Shown one piece after another: positions 34,652-43,649 of a stretch of DNA of 54,946 nucleotides. The stretch is from positions 42,399 through 97,344 of the forward strand of contig CADBJW010000023.1 of NCBI GenBank assembly GCA_902795135.1, given 5' to 3'. Below the pieces are notes generated by a model. The model worked only from the letters and a program-made list of their open reading frames with translations, searched no databases and was not told the DNA's origin. The DNA comes from an uncultured Eubacteriales bacterium (GTDB lineage: Bacteria; Bacillota; Clostridia; Peptostreptococcales; Anaerovoracaceae). The translations under genes and the position numbers were made by a program. Every line of letters begins with the position of its first letter. Positions within the stretch are counted from its first letter, which is position 1.

Positions 34652-36400
34652 ATGAGAGTTGTAGTAGGACAGGGCAGCTGTGGTGTTGCCACCGGCGCTA
34701 GAAAAACAGCCGCAGAATTTGAAAAACAAATCGCAGCAAAAGGCCTGGACATTCCTGTATCCGTTACAGGTTGCGTAGGTACTTGTTATCTGGAGCCGAT
34801 CGTTGACGTTTACGACGACAACGATGAACTTACAAGATATGTCAAGGTTCAGCCTGACAAAGTAGAAAAGATCGTCGAAGAACATCTGGCAGGCGGCAAG
34901 CCGGTCGTAGAAGATGCCATTTCCGATGAAGACAAGCAGTTCGTTGCTAAGCAGCAGAGAGTCGTTCTCAGAAACTGCGGTGTCATCAATCCGGAAAACA
35001 TTGAAGACTACATTGCCGTTGACGGTTACAAAGCGATCGAAAAAGTATTAAAAGAAATGAAACCGGAAGATGTCATCGAAGAGATCAAGATCTCCGGTCT
35101 CAGAGGCAGAGGCGGCGCAGGATTCCCGACCTGGTTCAAGTGGAATGCTGCAAAGGCCAGCCCGGGAAATGAAAAGTATCTCGTCTGCAACGCTGACGAA
35201 GGTGACCCGGGTGCATTTATGGACCGTTCCGTTCTGGAAGGTGACCCGCATTCACTGCTGGAAGGAATGATCATCGGCGGATATGCCATGGGAGCATGCG
35301 AAGGCATTATTTACTGCCGTGCTGAGTATCCGCTGGCAATCAAGAGACTGGAAATTGCCATGGAACAGGCTAGAGAAAAGGGCTTCCTTGGCAAGAACAT
35401 CTTCGGATCCGGATTTGATTTTGACATTCGGATCAAGGCCGGTGCCGGAGCTTTTGTATGCGGTGAAGAAACGGCACTGATCGCTTCCCTGGAAGGCGAA
35501 AGAGGCATGCCTAGACTGAAGCCTCCTTTCCCTGCAGCAAAGGGCTACTGGCAGAAACCTACGGACATCAACAACGTAGAAACACTGGCAAACGTTCCAT
35601 GGATCATCTATAACGGCGGAGCGGCATTCGCGCAGTTCGGAACAGAGAAATCACCTGGAACGAAAGTATTCGCTCTCGCCGGCAAGATCAAGAAGGGCGG
35701 ACTCGTAGAGGTTCCAATGGGAATGACGATCCGTGAAGTTATCTTTGATATCGGCGGCGGCATCAAAAACGATAGAGAGTTCAAGGCCGTACAGATGGGC
35801 GGACCATCCGGCGGATGCGTTCCTGCAAGTCTGGTAGATACACCGGTAACGTATGAAGACATTACGAAGACCGGCGCCATCGTTGGTTCCGGCGGTATGA
35901 TCGTTATGGACGAAGATACCTGCATGGTTGACATGGCCAGATACTTCCTCAACTTCACCCGTGACGAATCCTGCGGAAAGTGCAACTACTGCAGAATCGG
36001 AACGAAGAGAATGCTGGAGATTCTGGAGAGAATCACAAACGGTGAAGGTAAGGACGGCGACATCGAACTCCTCGAAGAACTGGCAAACAAGATCAAGGAT
36101 GGATCCATGTGTGGCCTTGGCCAGACCGCTCCAAACCCTGTACTGACGACGATTCGCTACTTCAGAAATGAGTACGAAGATCACATTTACAAAAAGAAAT
36201 GTACAGCCAAATCCTGTAAGGCACTGATCACTTACAACATTACAGATGCATGTAAGGGATGTACGCTTTGCGCTAGAAATTGCCCGGTTGACGCAATCAC
36301 AGGCAATGTAAAAGAAGTACACGTCATCGATCATGACAAGTGCATCAAGTGCGGCAAGTGTATGGATCACTGTAAGTTCAATGCAATCGTGAAAGAATAG
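34652..36400 (+). CDS. stnB: Stn-type transhydrogenase, NuoF-like flavin/NADH subunit
   Basis: This 582-residue protein has an N-terminal [2Fe-2S] thioredoxin-like domain (about 1-85, with CGVA and CVGTC). A NuoF core carries the NADH-binding GLRGRGGAGFPTWFKW and the FMN-binding CNADEGDPGAFMDRS, then a [4Fe-4S] site ESCGKCNYCRIG. The C-terminal two-cluster ferredoxin domain (about 540-582) has CKGCTLCARNCP and CIKCGKCMDHCK. It binds NADH and FMN and is the expected bifurcation site of this class. AGGAGG precedes the ATG. It follows stnA after 11 bp and precedes stnC by 15 bp. Confidence 0.88.
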   Translation: MRVVVGQGSCGVATGARKTAAEFEKQIAAKGLDIPVSVTGCVGTCYLEPIVDVYDDNDELTRYVKVQPDKVEKIVEEHLAGGKPVVEDAISDEDKQFVAKQQRVVLRNCGVINPENIEDYIAVDGYKAIEKVLKEMKPEDVIEEIKISGLRGRGGAGFPTWFKWNAAKASPGNEKYLVCNADEGDPGAFMDRSVLEGDPHSLLEGMIIGGYAMGACEGIIYCRAEYPLAIKRLEIAMEQAREKGFLGKNIFGSGFDFDIRIKAGAGAFVCGEETALIASLEGERGMPRLKPPFPAAKGYWQKPTDINNVETLANVPWIIYNGGAAFAQFGTEKSPGTKVFALAGKIKKGGLVEVPMGMTIREVIFDIGGGIKNDREFKAVQMGGPSGGCVPASLVDTPVTYEDITKTGAIVGSGGMIVMDEDTCMVDMARYFLNFTRDESCGKCNYCRIGTKRMLEILERITNGEGKDGDIELLEELANKIKDGSMCGLGQTAPNPVLTTIRYFRNEYEDHIYKKKCTAKSCKALITYNITDACKGCTLCARNCPVDAITGNVKEVHVIDHDKCIKCGKCMDHCKFNAIVKE

Positions 36401-36415
36401 GGAGGAGGAAGAACC

Positions 36416-39400
36416 ATGGATAAATTCAGACTTAATATCAATGGCAAGGAAGTCACAGGTCTTCCTGGCCAGACAATTCTGGAAGTTGCCAGAGAAAATG
36501 ACATATTCATTCCGACTCTCTGCTACGACGAAAGAACCAGAATATACGGTTCCTGCGGCATTTGCATGTGCGAAGTAGAAGGCAATCCGAAACTGTGCAA
36601 GGCATGTGCTACGGTCATTGCCCCGGGAATGGTAGTAAAAACCAATACAGAAAGAGTTATTGAATCGAGAAAGACAAATCTGGAGCTTTTGCTTTCGAAC
36701 CATACGGGAGACTGCAGACCTCCATGCGTACTGGCTTGTCCGGCTCAGACCGACTGCCAGGGCTACGTAGGCCTGATCGCCAATGGCGAGTACGAAGCAG
36801 CTCTGGAACTGGTCAAGGATAAGATTCCGCTTCCTGCTTCACTGGGAAGAGTTTGCCCTCATCCATGTGAAAAGGAATGCAGACGCGGTCTGATCGATGA
36901 ACCGATCTCCATCCAGTGGTTAAAGAGATTTGCTGCGGATCAGGATCTGGGAGATGCAGAACCGTTTATCCCTGAGATCGACGATGAAACCGGCAAGAGA
37001 GTCGCTATCATCGGCGGTGGCCCGATGGGTCTGTCAGCGGCTTACTTCCTCAGACAGAGAGGCCATGAAGTAACCGTATTCGAATCCATGCCAAAGGCTG
37101 GCGGTATGCTGCGTTACGGCATTCCGGAATACAGACTTCCAAAGGCTGTTCTGGACGAAGAAATCACAACCATTGAAATGATGGGTGTAGATATCATCTG
37201 TAACACGAAGATTGGCGAAGACATTCCGTTTGAAACCATTCGTGAAGAATTCGATGCAGTACTGCTTGGTATCGGTGCATGGATCTCCACAGGCGTTGGA
37301 TGTCCGGGCGAAGACGCAGATGGCGTCATCGGCGGTATCGACTTCCTGAGAAAGGTCGTAAGAAACGAAGAAATCGAACTGGGCAAGAAGGTTGCCATCG
37401 TCGGCGGCGGAAACACTGCCATGGACGCTTGCAGAACAGCAGTCAGACTTGGTGCGGACGAAGTATATAACATTTACAGAAGAACCAAGGACGAAATGCC
37501 GGCAGATATGGTAGAAATCGAAGAAGCCGAAGAAGAAGGCGTTATCTTCAAGAACCTGACGAACCCTCTGGAAATCGTCAAGGACGAAAACGGACATGTT
37601 AAGGAAGTTATCCTGCAGTGCATGGAACTTGGTGAACCTGATGAGTCCGGCAGAAGACGTCCGGTTCCAATCGAAGGCAAGACAGAAACCATCGCACTGG
37701 ATAACGTGATCCTGGCCATCGGTCAGGCAGTTGATGCCAGCATCTTCGATTGCGACAAGACCCGCAAGGGCGCCATCGCATACGATAAAGAAACATTCAT
37801 GACCAGCATCCCTGGCGTATTCGCTGGTGGTGACTGCGGTAACGATAAGATCAGCATCGCCGTTGAAGCCATTGCAGACGCTAAGAAGGCTTCCGAAATC
37901 ATCGATGCATATCTGGATGGCGAAACGATCCGTTACGAAGAACCTTACTTCGTACAGAGAGACGACATCACAGAAAAGACCTTTGAAGACAGAGAAAGAG
38001 AATGCAGACCGGAAATGCCGCAGCTTTCTGCAGAAGAAAGAAAGGGCAACTTCTCAGAAGTCATTCCGGATGGATATACTCCGGAAGAAGCAGAGAAGGA
38101 AGCAAACAGATGTCTGGAATGCGGATGCCACGACTACTTCGAATGTAAGCTGATCGATCTGGCACACCAGTATGACGTAGAACCGTCCAGATTTGATGGT
38201 GACAAGAATACGATCGAATATGAAGATGATCATCCATTCATCGTCAGAGATCCGAACAAGTGCATCCTCTGCGGCCTTTGCGTCAGAGTCTGCGACGAAG
38301 TTATGGGAATCGGTGCTTTGGGACTGGTTCACAGAGGCTTCGATACGGTTGTAAAACCAAATCTGGAAAAACCTCTGGCTCAGTCCGGATGCGTATCCTG
38401 CGGTCAGTGCGTAAGCGTTTGTCCGACCGGTGCGCTTCAGGAAAGAACCACAATGGTCAAGGAAGTTCCGTTGGATACCGTCGAAACCGACACGACTTGT
38501 TCGTACTGCTCCATCGGATGCAGCCTGAAGCTGGAATCCTATGGTGACATGCTGATCAAGGCAAACCCTGACAAGTACGGCGTTGTAAACGGCGGACTGG
38601 CTTGCGGCAAGGGTAAGTGGGGATTTGACTGCGCAATGCTGGAAGACAAGCTGGATATTCCGCTCATCAAGGATGGCGATTCCTTCAGAGAAGCGGATTA
38701 CCACGAAGCACTGACTCTGATCGCGAAGAGAATGCAGTCCGTTGCTGCGAAGTACAGCCACGATCAGATTGGCGTAGCCATCTCTGACAGATACACCAAC
38801 GAAGAAGCTTATGCAATCAAGACCATGGCAGAAGCAATGGGCGCCAAGTTATTCTCCATGAACAACCGTGCAAGCGGCCTCAAGGACATTTTAGGCTACG
38901 ATGCTTCACCAAACACCATCGACGAACTGCTGAGCACAAACTTCATTCTGGCCGTTGGATATAACGCAACGGATAACCCGATTATCCAGATCAAGATGAA
39001 GCAGGCGACCGACGCTGGCGCGAAACTGGCTCTGATCAATCCGACCGACTTCCCGCAGCATCTGGCAGCCGTAAGCAAGGAAGTTTATGTGGACGATCTG
39101 GGATTCCTCAAAGAAGTCGCTAAAGCAATCATCGATGCCGGCAAAGGCAAGGATGTAGAGGGATATGAAGATCTCGCAAAGGCACTGGAATCCGTTCAGG
39201 TAAGCGACGATGCGAAGGAAATCGCCGACATGTACCTTGGTGCAAAGAAAGCTATGATCGTATTCAATCAGAATCTGGTCAGCGTAGATGCTGCGAAGCT
39301 GATTGCAGACATCGCACTTCTTTCCGGTCACATCGGTACACCGAGAGACGGTATCCTTCAGGTCAAGGCAAAGAACAATTCACAGGGTCTGGTCGACCTG

Positions 39401-39919
39401 GGTATCACAGATGGCGCAGAGACCCTCGAAGGACTCAAGGCACTGCTGGTATTCGGTGAAGAGTTCGATCTCGACAGAGATGCGCTGGAATTCCTGGCTG
39501 TTTGCGATACACACATGACAGCTCTTGGAGCCAAGGCTGACGTTGTGATCCCTGGAACCGGATTTGCTTCCACCGATGGTACTTACACCAACACAGAAAG
39601 AAGACTGCAGCTGGTACAGGCAGCCATCGACGAAGACATTTATCTGTCCAACTGGGAAGTTGCTGCAGCCATTGCACACATCTTCGAAGTTGACTGTGAA
39701 TGGGAAAACACTGAAGACATCTCCGCAGAGATGGATGACTGTGTTCCGGCTTACAAGTACGCTTCCATCGATGAAGTGCTGGGCGGCGTTCTCGCACCAG
39801 TTGACGCGAAATTGGCCGTTGTAGAAGGCAACGTATTCGGTGACAAGCTTGCATGCACCGACAGTCTGATGAACGTCATCGCGGAAAGACTTCCAAAAAT
39901 GGCAAATCCGACCGACTAA
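36416..39919 (+). CDS. stnC: Stn-type transhydrogenase, large NuoG/GltD-like fusion subunit
   Basis: This 1167-residue multi-cluster protein starts with a [2Fe-2S] NuoG-like domain (about 1-80, CYDERTRIYGSCGICMCEVEG). A GltD/NfnB-like flavoprotein follows, with cysteine clusters near 100-165, an FAD fold at about 192 (VAIIGGGPMGLSAAY) and an NADPH fold at about 323 (VAIVGGGNTAMDACR). Next come two [4Fe-4S] clusters (about 616-660, CILCGLCVRVC and CVSCGQCVSVCPTG) and a formate-dehydrogenase-like domain from about 695 (CSYCSIGC, LACGKGKWG). The molybdenum-ligand Cys/Sec expected in that last domain is not seen (the region reads MNNRASGLKDILGYD), so it is probably structural, as in NuoG. The NADPH site would exchange with the NADH/ferredoxin side. 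GGAGGAGG precedes the ATG. Confidence 0.85.
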   Translation: MDKFRLNINGKEVTGLPGQTILEVARENDIFIPTLCYDERTRIYGSCGICMCEVEGNPKLCKACATVIAPGMVVKTNTERVIESRKTNLELLLSNHTGDCRPPCVLACPAQTDCQGYVGLIANGEYEAALELVKDKIPLPASLGRVCPHPCEKECRRGLIDEPISIQWLKRFAADQDLGDAEPFIPEIDDETGKRVAIIGGGPMGLSAAYFLRQRGHEVTVFESMPKAGGMLRYGIPEYRLPKAVLDEEITTIEMMGVDIICNTKIGEDIPFETIREEFDAVLLGIGAWISTGVGCPGEDADGVIGGIDFLRKVVRNEEIELGKKVAIVGGGNTAMDACRTAVRLGADEVYNIYRRTKDEMPADMVEIEEAEEEGVIFKNLTNPLEIVKDENGHVKEVILQCMELGEPDESGRRRPVPIEGKTETIALDNVILAIGQAVDASIFDCDKTRKGAIAYDKETFMTSIPGVFAGGDCGNDKISIAVEAIADAKKASEIIDAYLDGETIRYEEPYFVQRDDITEKTFEDRERECRPEMPQLSAEERKGNFSEVIPDGYTPEEAEKEANRCLECGCHDYFECKLIDLAHQYDVEPSRFDGDKNTIEYEDDHPFIVRDPNKCILCGLCVRVCDEVMGIGALGLVHRGFDTVVKPNLEKPLAQSGCVSCGQCVSVCPTGALQERTTMVKEVPLDTVETDTTCSYCSIGCSLKLESYGDMLIKANPDKYGVVNGGLACGKGKWGFDCAMLEDKLDIPLIKDGDSFREADYHEALTLIAKRMQSVAAKYSHDQIGVAISDRYTNEEAYAIKTMAEAMGAKLFSMNNRASGLKDILGYDASPNTIDELLSTNFILAVGYNATDNPIIQIKMKQATDAGAKLALINPTDFPQHLAAVSKEVYVDDLGFLKEVAKAIIDAGKGKDVEGYEDLAKALESVQVSDDAKEIADMYLGAKKAMIVFNQNLVSVDAAKLIADIALLSGHIGTPRDGILQVKAKNNSQGLVDLGITDGAETLEGLKALLVFGEEFDLDRDALEFLAVCDTHMTALGAKADVVIPGTGFASTDGTYTNTERRLQLVQAAIDEDIYLSNWEVAAAIAHIFEVDCEWENTEDISAEMDDCVPAYKYASIDEVLGGVLAPVDAKLAVVEGNVFGDKLACTDSLMNVIAERLPKMANPTD

Positions 39920-39940
39920 TGGATTATAAGCAGCTTTAAC

Positions 39941-39982
39941 AAAATGTGTCAAAAGGGCTCGTTCCTTTTGACACATTTTTTA
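39941..39982 (+). terminator. Terminator of the transhydrogenase operon
   Basis: AAAATGTGTCAAAAGG pairs with CCTTTTGACACATTTTTT around GCTCGTT, a long perfect stem with a T-run. A sequence-related terminator follows the crotonase gene at 54296. Confidence 0.92.
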
Positions 39983-40017
39983 ATGCATCGAGAACCGTTT
40001 TTTGTTATAATTACTTC

Positions 40018-40464
40018 ATGAGCGACGTATTACAGAAGAGAGTGTGCCGCATAGGCGACAGAGCGGCTCTCACGAAGACTTTTACTCAGGATGACCTGGA
40101 TGATTTCACAAGGCTGACCCTTGATGATAACGGCATGCATACGGATCCGGATCTTGCCCGCAAAGGAATCTTTCGCAGACCGGTGGTGCATGGCGTTTTG
40201 GTGGGCAGTCTGATTTCGTCTGTGATGGGAACCAAACTTCCGGGAAATGGAACGGTTCTGCAGGGACAGGATATTCAGTATCTGGCGCCTGTGTATCCGG
40301 GTGAAACGGTTACTGCAGAAGTAGTTCTGACAGAAATCGAGGAATTCGATCATTATTACATCGCTACATTAGAAGGCAAGTGCGTCAATCAGGACGGCGT
40401 CGTGGTCGCAAAAGCAGTCAGCAAGGAACTGATGCTGAAACGCCTCTTTGAAGTTGGCAATTAA
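40018..40464 (+). CDS. MaoC-like dehydratase ((R)-hydroxyacyl hydratase family)
   Basis: This 148-residue single hot-dog-fold enzyme has the MaoC hydratase motif: the Asp of LDDNGMHTDPDLARKGIFRRPVVHG and the following His. It is expected to hydrate or dehydrate an acyl thioester on CoA or acyl carrier protein. The start at 40018 has no ribosome-binding site, and TATAAT (40006-40011) ends six bases upstream, so it may be read from a leaderless message. It lies 32 bp before an acyl carrier protein gene and opens an acyl-processing operon. Confidence 0.85.
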   Translation: MSDVLQKRVCRIGDRAALTKTFTQDDLDDFTRLTLDDNGMHTDPDLARKGIFRRPVVHGVLVGSLISSVMGTKLPGNGTVLQGQDIQYLAPVYPGETVTAEVVLTEIEEFDHYYIATLEGKCVNQDGVVVAKAVSKELMLKRLFEVGN

Positions 40465-40495
40465 GAACCAGTTTAGAACAAGGAGAATACGTAAC

Positions 40496-40741
40496 ATGAC
40501 TAATTTAGAAAAGTACGATAACGCTTTCAAGTTGAATTTCAAGGTATCTGATGAAGATCTGCCAGGCCTGGTTTATCAGGGAATCTTTGAGTGGGATTCT
40601 GTAGGACACATGGATCTGATGGCAGATTTTGAAGCAGCGTATGGCATTCAGATGTCAACAAAGGATGTTCTTGATTTCACATCTTACGAAAAGGGTAAGA
40701 AAATACTCACTGAACGATACGGTGTAAATTTTGACGAGTAG
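40496..40741 (+). CDS. Acyl carrier protein
   Basis: This 81-residue four-helix carrier protein has its phosphopantetheine Ser in EWDSVGHMDLM. AAGGAG precedes the ATG at 40496. It differs from housekeeping AcpP in sequence and context, and is probably dedicated to the LuxE-LuxC/AMP-ligase pathway of this operon. The neighbouring AMP-ligase would load it and the LuxC domain might release the acyl group as an aldehyde; that division of labour is inference. Confidence 0.85.
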   Translation: MTNLEKYDNAFKLNFKVSDEDLPGLVYQGIFEWDSVGHMDLMADFEAAYGIQMSTKDVLDFTSYEKGKKILTERYGVNFDE

Positions 40742-40750
40742 GATATAGAA

Positions 40751-41389
40751 TTGATTGAATGCATCGCTTCAGAGAGAATTGAAACAAATTGTTATTTGAT
40801 TGAAGAAGAAGGACATGCTTTGATCATCGACCCTTCCTGCGGCAAGTTTATCATCGATAAGCTTACGGAAAAGGGATGGGAGCCGGATTACATCATCCTG
40901 ACCCACGAACATTACGATCACATCTGGGATCTGGAGGAAGTCCGGGATCATTACGGGATACCGGTCATTGCTTCCAGCCTTTGCAGCGAACGGGTTCAAA
41001 GTATCCAGACAAATCTTTCTTCGATTGGAGATATTCTCATATATTTCAAAACCGGTGAGGAACCAAGCGAGCCTGGCAAGCGGTTTACCTGCAGAGCTGC
41101 TGAGATCACCTTTGATGAAACCTACACTATGAACTGGCGTGGTCACGATTTTGAATTTCAACGGATTCCCGGACATTCTCCCGGAAGTGTTTTGATTACC
41201 ATGGATCAAAACAGTGTTTTCACCGGGGACTACATGATTTACGGGGAACCGGACATGACGCGTCTAAAGGGTGGCAGCAAAAAAGATTACGATCGGATCA
41301 CGCTGCCGGTGCTTGATGCAATTCCTGCCGACTTTCATGTATATCCGGGACATGGACCGGATTATATCAAAAAGAACGACACGAAATGA
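40751..41389 (+). CDS. Metallo-beta-lactamase-fold hydrolase
   Basis: This 212-residue hydrolase has the metal-binding HEHYDH motif (in LTHEHYDHIWD), a later HSPGSV and GDYM, and a C-terminal YPGHGPD, typical of glyoxalase-II-like thioesterases. It probably starts at TTG 40751 behind AGGA. It lies ten bases after the acyl carrier gene, and its stop overlaps the next ATG (ATGA). A thioesterase acting on the carrier-bound intermediate would fit, but other hydrolytic roles are possible. Confidence 0.82.
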   Translation: MIECIASERIETNCYLIEEEGHALIIDPSCGKFIIDKLTEKGWEPDYIILTHEHYDHIWDLEEVRDHYGIPVIASSLCSERVQSIQTNLSSIGDILIYFKTGEEPSEPGKRFTCRAAEITFDETYTMNWRGHDFEFQRIPGHSPGSVLITMDQNSVFTGDYMIYGEPDMTRLKGGSKKDYDRITLPVLDAIPADFHVYPGHGPDYIKKNDTK

Positions 41390-43614
41390 ACAAGGACAAT
41401 TTTAAAACTGCAATCCATGAATTAACCAAACATCATCGTAATGCGTGTAATGCTTACGATGATATTTGTAATGGGGTATCGGGCCTATGGACTGCCGAAG
41501 GCGAAGGCCCGTTTTTGCCTGTATCGGTTTTTAAGGATCTGGATTTGATGAGCGTACCGGAAGACCAGATCCGGAGAAAGCTGACTTCATCCGGCACGAC
41601 CGGTCAAAGGGTATCCAAGATTTATCTCGATGCAGAAACATCCGCAAACCAGCAGCGGGCTCTTTGCGAGATCGTCTCCGAATACATCGGCGAGAAGCGG
41701 ATTCCCATGCTGATCATCGACTCACCCGACGTGTTACGAGACCGGACGAAGTACTCCGCGCGTGGAGCGGGCATCATGGGATTCAGCATGATGGCCTCCA
41801 AGCGGTTTTATGCTCTGGATAACAACATGGAGCTGGATCTGGATTCCATCCGGGCCTTTGCAGAAGCCGCTGACGGCGGACCATGTTTTGCCTTTGGCTT
41901 TACCTTTATGATCTGGCAGTATTTTTATGGCGGGCTGATGAAGCTGGATGAAGACCAGCGTCCGTGCCTACCAAACTGCTATTTGATTCACGGGGGAGGC
42001 TGGAAAAAGCTGGCCGATCAGGCCGTATCCAACGAGGCGTTTAAGGAAGGCCTGCAGCAATCCTGCGGAATCACCAAGGTCAGCGATTATTACGGAATGG
42101 CAGAACAGACCGGCAGCATTTTTATGGAATGCGAGTGTGGCCATCTGCATGCCAGCTCCTATTCGGATATCGTCTGCATCGATCCCATGGATTTTTCAGA
42201 AAAAGCTTATGGGGAAGAGGGGCTTTTGGCCTTATCCTCAACGCTGCCAAAATCCTATCCGGGACACCGGCTGTTGACAGAAGACTGGGGCGTTGTCCTC
42301 GGTGAGGATGACTGTCCTTGCGGCAGACCGGGTAAATATTTCAAAATCCAGGGCCGCATCAAAAAAGCGGAGATACGAGGATGCAGCGATACCTTTAGCG
42401 GCATGCAGACGGCATCAGCAGCAACGTCTTCGACTGGTGGGAAAGACAGCATTGCCGGTTCCGTCCGGCGTTTGGCAGGGTCCTATCCGGTGGCCGTCAA
42501 AACCCGTCCGAATTTCGACCCGCAGATTATCAGGTTTCTCAATGAACTGTCTCAGATTTTTATGAAAAAGCCGCGTTTCCGGCAGGTTCCGGAGATCTAT
42601 GCCCTCGGCTTTTGGTGCCGGAAGGCGCATTTGCAAAGACTGCAGAGCCGGCAGCAGGAATCCTGGGCGGATGCATCCCCTCAGATGGATCGGGGCCGAG
42701 GACTGGTGCTTCACATTGCACCGTCCAATATGCCGACTATGTTTGCCTATTCCTGGATCACTTCACTGCTTGCGGGAAACAGCAATGTAGTACGCCTCTC
42801 CGAACGGGAATCGGATATCAGCAACCTGATTCTGGAAGGAATCGAATCCCTGCTGTCCCGTGAGGAATTTCAGGAAATCAAGACCTGCAACGGCTTTGTT
42901 ACCTTCCCGCACGGGGACCGGACACTGGAGGAACTTTCCATGCAGGCATCCGGCCGGGTTGTTTGGGGCGGCGATGAAACCGTGCAGACTATTTGCCAGA
43001 TTCCGGCCCGAAAAGGGTGTGTGGACGTGACGTTCCCAGATAAATATTCCATCGCGGTGTTCGATGCAAAAGCCATGGCCGCCATGAGCGATGAAGATAT
43101 GAAACTGCAGGCCCATCTGTTTTATAACGATACTTATGGGGCGGACCAGAACGCATGCTCCAGCCCGCGAACCGTATTCTGGATCGATCCGGAAGGACAG
43201 GCGGAGATCCGGACAAAATGGTGGGATGCCGTGGCCCGCGAGTCTGAGAACTACGACTTGCAGCCTTGGATGGCCACCGAGAAATACCGGATCCTCTGCT
43301 GCGACTATGGGGAAAACAAAGGCCTGAAGCCTGCGATCTCCAACGACAACCGGCTCTATGTGATTCCGTGTGAGCAGGTCCAGCCGCCACTTTGGAATCT
43401 GGAGGCGAAGATGGGGATGTTCTTTGAACATGTTGTCGCTTCCGCAGAGGAAATAAAGCCTTTGCTGGATGGGAAAATACAGACGGCAGTGACGAATATG
43501 GATGGACTTGATTTGGATGTGGACCGTATTGTTGCAGTCGGCGAAGCCTTAGATTTCGATACCATTTGGGATCGAAAGGATATCATCCGGCTGCTTTCAG
43601 AATCGGATCGGTAG
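41386..43614 (+). CDS. LuxE-LuxC fusion: acyl-protein synthetase plus acyl reductase
   Basis: This 742-residue protein fuses two enzymes. Residues about 1-345 resemble LuxE acyl-protein synthetase (RRKLTSSGTTGQRVSKIYLD for the nucleotide loop, DYYGMAEQTGSIF in the adenylating core). Residues about 365-742 resemble LuxC fatty-acyl reductase, an aldehyde-dehydrogenase relative, with the catalytic Cys in ADQNACSSPRTVFW. In luminous bacteria the two proteins together reduce a fatty acid to an aldehyde with ATP and NADPH; here they are one chain in a non-luminous context. The ATG overlaps the preceding stop, so it is translationally coupled to the hydrolase. The product is likely an aldehyde precursor for another metabolite. 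Confidence 0.85.
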   Translation: MNKDNFKTAIHELTKHHRNACNAYDDICNGVSGLWTAEGEGPFLPVSVFKDLDLMSVPEDQIRRKLTSSGTTGQRVSKIYLDAETSANQQRALCEIVSEYIGEKRIPMLIIDSPDVLRDRTKYSARGAGIMGFSMMASKRFYALDNNMELDLDSIRAFAEAADGGPCFAFGFTFMIWQYFYGGLMKLDEDQRPCLPNCYLIHGGGWKKLADQAVSNEAFKEGLQQSCGITKVSDYYGMAEQTGSIFMECECGHLHASSYSDIVCIDPMDFSEKAYGEEGLLALSSTLPKSYPGHRLLTEDWGVVLGEDDCPCGRPGKYFKIQGRIKKAEIRGCSDTFSGMQTASAATSSTGGKDSIAGSVRRLAGSYPVAVKTRPNFDPQIIRFLNELSQIFMKKPRFRQVPEIYALGFWCRKAHLQRLQSRQQESWADASPQMDRGRGLVLHIAPSNMPTMFAYSWITSLLAGNSNVVRLSERESDISNLILEGIESLLSREEFQEIKTCNGFVTFPHGDRTLEELSMQASGRVVWGGDETVQTICQIPARKGCVDVTFPDKYSIAVFDAKAMAAMSDEDMKLQAHLFYNDTYGADQNACSSPRTVFWIDPEGQAEIRTKWWDAVARESENYDLQPWMATEKYRILCCDYGENKGLKPAISNDNRLYVIPCEQVQPPLWNLEAKMGMFFEHVVASAEEIKPLLDGKIQTAVTNMDGLDLDVDRIVAVGEALDFDTIWDRKDIIRLLSESDR

Positions 43615-43649
43615 GATAGACCGATCAGGACGTAGGATGAGGATCGATT

